From NCBI GenBank assembly GCA_020543525.1, contig JAHYIO010000039.1, positions 186,001-250,000 on the forward strand: a DNA stretch of 64,000 nucleotides. The letters are read 5' to 3'. Below are positions 61,213 to 64,000 of this stretch, one piece after another. This stretch comes from Coriolopsis trogii (lineage: Eukaryota > Basidiomycota > Agaricomycetes > Polyporales > Polyporaceae). The position numbers and the translations under genes are program-made. Position 1 is the stretch's first letter, and each line of letters starts with the position of its first letter. Below the pieces are notes generated by a model. It was given only the letters and a program-made list of their open reading frames with translations, searched no databases and was not told the DNA's origin.

Positions 61213-62213
61213 TGAGTGGGCCCGAAAAGACAAGAACGTGGTTTCGCGAGGACTGAGACTGTCCTGGGTTCTGGCTGGCGGGATTCGAAGAAGGTATGGA
61301 GCGTTCCAATTGATGGTGGTGGTCCTGAGAGTTATACACCAACGTGAGGCGTGAGTTTTGCGTCTTTAATTAGCTTATCTCTGAGTCACCTACATCGCTC
61401 GCGTCAATCAATCAAACAAGTGCTAAGTGCGGCCTGCTAGGAGATGCGGCGGCACCTGGCGGCTCCGAATGAGACCGGCCGACTCATCACGCTGCTGAAG
61501 ATGCAAACTGCCGGGCCACAGGAGAGGTCCCATATGGTTCATTCGACATTGGCGCCTTGATGTTCGGTGGAGGCATGCTCTTGCTCAACGTTCAGAGATT
61601 GAACCCGCAGAGCATCATCTGGAAGCCTGGGTACGTGGTATGCGGGCGAGAAAGCTCGAAAATCTGTCGAGGACGCGTCCACCGGCGGCGCGGGGAAGAG
61701 GAGGCCGATGGGAGAACGCAGATCGGGCGGTGATCCCAATCTCTCACGGTGCTCCGGGCCGCCCAACAACGGCGCCTACGATGCCTTATCGAGATAGGCT
61801 GTTTGCCACCGCTCAAGCGCTCAAGTTGCTGCTCCTGCGAGGTCGGATGTTCCATACGGTGTGCCCCTGGCCGCCGTATGCGGAATCGGAGCCCACAACC
61901 ATCCACGGACGCGGCCCTGTAGCTGTCGAGGTCCACAGGGGCTACTGTGAGAGCCAGTGTCACCTGGCATCGGACAACTTCAAGTCGCACGCTCGAAGCA
62001 GTTTCAAGTTGAAACGTTGAAGGCTGGCCTGTTCGCACTTGAAGTCTCTGCTTCCACTGATCTCGTGCTGTTCCGTCGTGACGCGCACAAGCAATAAACG
62101 ATACTTCGAGTCCAGTTCACATACAGGCATTGCTGCGCGAACAAAACACCATCCGCACAGAGCGGAGCAGTGCCACACAACGAGAGAAGTCAACGACACA
62201 CAATCAGGAGGAA
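61213..62213. other. Spacer between tandem ABC transporters
   Basis: 1 kb holding the promoter of copy 2 and the 3' flank of copy 3. Open frames here overlap on both strands and lack motifs. Confidence 0.55.
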
Positions 62214-64000
62214 GCGCTCTGCCCGGCGGCCATCCGGTATAGCTTCTCCTTGTCGCCGCTCTCGTCGACAAGAGCGCGGAGCATGCCCTTCTCGTTCTTG
62301 AGCAGCTCGCTCGGCTTGCCAAACTCGACCTGGAGGCATCTGAGTCTCCGAGTCTGGTACAGGGGTGGGAGGGAGGAAGGCACTCACAATGTGTCCAGCA
62401 TCGAGTACCATCTACGTATGCAACCAGTCAATAATCCAGCCGGAACTGACGTATGACGCAATGACACTCACGATCTTGTCTGCGTCCATGATCGTCTGTA
62501 GACGGTGCGCCACCGTCAGCAGCGTAACATCCTTCCCGAGCTCGGTCCTGAGTGACGTCTGGATGATGCTATCCGTCTCGTAGTCTGCCCACCACAGTCA
62601 ACGTCAGCGATCACGACCTGTGCATCGAAGCTAGCGCTCGTACCAATAGCAGACGTCGCCTCGTCGAGGATGAGCAGCTTGCTGCGGCGCACGATTGCTC
62701 GTGCAAGCGCAAGGATTTGTCGCTGCCCGACAGACAGGTTCGCACCACCGCCCGCGATTTCACTGTCGAGCGTGATCCGCGACTGGTCGTTCTCGTCCTG
62801 GAGGTTGAAGAGCCCGGCGGACCGGAGCGCGTCATTGAGCACGGCATCGTCGTGTTCCGAGAACGGGTCGAGGTTTTGCCTCAGCGTCCCACTGAGCAGC
62901 TCCGGCTGTCCCAACGGCTCTCATCAGACATGTCTTTCCAGTCCAGAGAGATAGAGGGCCACTCACCACTTGCGGGATGATGGTGACGTTGGACCGAAGC
63001 GCGTCTAGATTAAGCTTCTCTGTAGGCAGCCCATCGTACTTGACGGTGCCTTCTGTGAGGATACACCGAAGCAGTGCAAGCGTGAGAGAGCTCTGATAAA
63101 AGGTCAGAAGCAAGATACAACGCAGTCAGCCTACTACAAACCTTGCCACTTCCGGTACGACCGACTGATATTGCAAAGGATAGTCAACAGATCGATGAGG
63201 CCAAATAACGCAGGATAAGACGAACCTATTCCTACGCGCTCTCCAGATGCGACTTCGAACGAAACCTCGTGCAGGACTTTGGGCCCATCCTACCATCGTT
63301 GTGAACGTATGTCCTATTTTGCAGCGCGTAGGGGCACTCACCTCAGAATACTTGGCAGAAAGGTTCTTGACCTCAAGATTCCCGCTTGCAGGCCAATATG
63401 CAGGAGGAACCCCCTCGGGGGTCGGCTCCGGCTCGTGCTCGATGAGGAGGTACTGTTCGATACGCTCCAAACTATCGCAACGTTTCAGCCTTATCTAGCT
63501 CGTCATACGCATTGTATCCTCACCTGTTGCCTGTGCGAGTGGCTGGATCAGCCGACGAGGATATCCGGTTCATACGACTCGTGCTTACCTGAGATTTCGA
63601 ACTCGTTGAAGATGCGCACTGCTTGCAGAATAGTGCCACTGAAAGACGCTGCACATCGATCAGTAACGACACCTGGGTCTGTGACCCAAGACCTACCAGC
63701 CATAGCAAGAGAGAAACCCGTGTTGGAGGCGCTTAGCCGGTTGAAGTAGGTCAGATAGATCGCGAGGCTCGTGGCGAACAAGGTACCAATGAAGTCAACG
63801 CGAATGGTCACCCAGCTACCAGATACATCAACTCTGGTATACGTCGAAGAATGACATCGGACGTACCGGTTGAGGTTGTTGTGAGTGATCGCACACCGAG
63901 TATACCTATCTATCCTCCTGTACGACTCCGCTTTGAAGGCGTCCTGAGCCCCATAGGCTCTCAGAGAAGCTGTTGATACCCATCAGCGTGATAATTCGAA
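62214..64000 (-). CDS. ABCC/MRP-type ABC transporter, copy 3 (5' part outside window)
   Basis: Tandem, same-strand neighbour of copy 2; only the part from late TMD2 to the C-terminus is in the window. Visible: [16 protein letters not shown] cytoplasmic helix at the edge, [24 protein letters not shown], a helix before [19 protein letters not shown], the 7-nt exon at 63540-63534, [31 protein letters not shown]2 [57 protein letters not shown], and the end [25 protein letters not shown] with TGA at 62216-62214. Closer to copy 2 than to copy 1 in NBD2 (shared LQDEND and [15 protein letters not shown]). Intact as far as visible. Confidence 0.87.

Noticed and set aside
61592..62038. 148-codon minus-strand frame between the tandem ABC genes
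   Set aside because: Arg/Pro-rich, overlaps an equally long plus-strand frame, no motifs.

Overview
This window is nuclear DNA of a basidiomycete fungus, most probably an Agaricomycete. Coding genes are split by many 40-70 nt introns with GTRNGT...YAG borders. The recognisable families are typical of mushroom-forming fungi: a Plavaka DNA transposase, DUF6532 and DUF6533-like proteins, Agaricomycete-type kinases with an HRDC..NIMMD loop, an F-box protein, and short single-pass membrane proteins with a WIEYN ectodomain. I rebuilt exon structures by hand; for most genes every splice junction keeps one reading frame, and I give the coordinates.

Layout. 1-768 (-): 3'-open gene of unknown function. 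3.0-10.0 kb (+): a complete 41-exon full-size ABCC (MRP-type) transporter. 10.5-12.3 kb (-): F-box protein. 12.7-14.8 kb (-): DUF6533-like seven-helix membrane protein, incompletely resolved. 16.1-17.1 kb: dense CACGAA/TTCGTG palindromic repeats. 17.476-25.190 kb: a Plavaka element with terminal inverted repeats, an apparently intact transposase (-) and a divergent DUF6532 gene (+). 25.6-27.0 kb (+): first WIEYN membrane protein. 28.6-29.4 kb (-): unknown protein. 30.8-32.4 kb (-): zuotin, the ribosome-associated J-protein and the clearest housekeeping gene. 33-48 kb: paralog-rich stretch with 3'-5' exonuclease A (+), membrane protein (-), exonuclease B (+), protein kinase (-), a 1.36 kb non-autonomous Plavaka-like element, then three membrane proteins in tandem (-). 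49.0-50.2 kb (-): kinase-like protein. 50.7-52.8 kb (+): delta-12 fatty acid desaturase. 53.5-53.7 kb: kinase relic. 54.2-61.2 kb (-): second complete ABCC transporter. 62.2-64.0 kb (-): third ABCC copy, cut by the window end.

Themes. The window is shaped by duplication: three ABCC genes in opposite orientations bracket 44 kb; two exonuclease genes flank a membrane-protein gene; five membrane-protein paralogs are present; a kinase has left a deleted relic. DNA transposons lie among them. The ABC copies keep very small exons (13 nt in the NBD1 signature, 7 nt before NBD2), and the first also uses two GC-AG introns. No rRNA, tRNA or CRISPR was supported. All functions are inferred from sequence motifs and family knowledge; no search was run.
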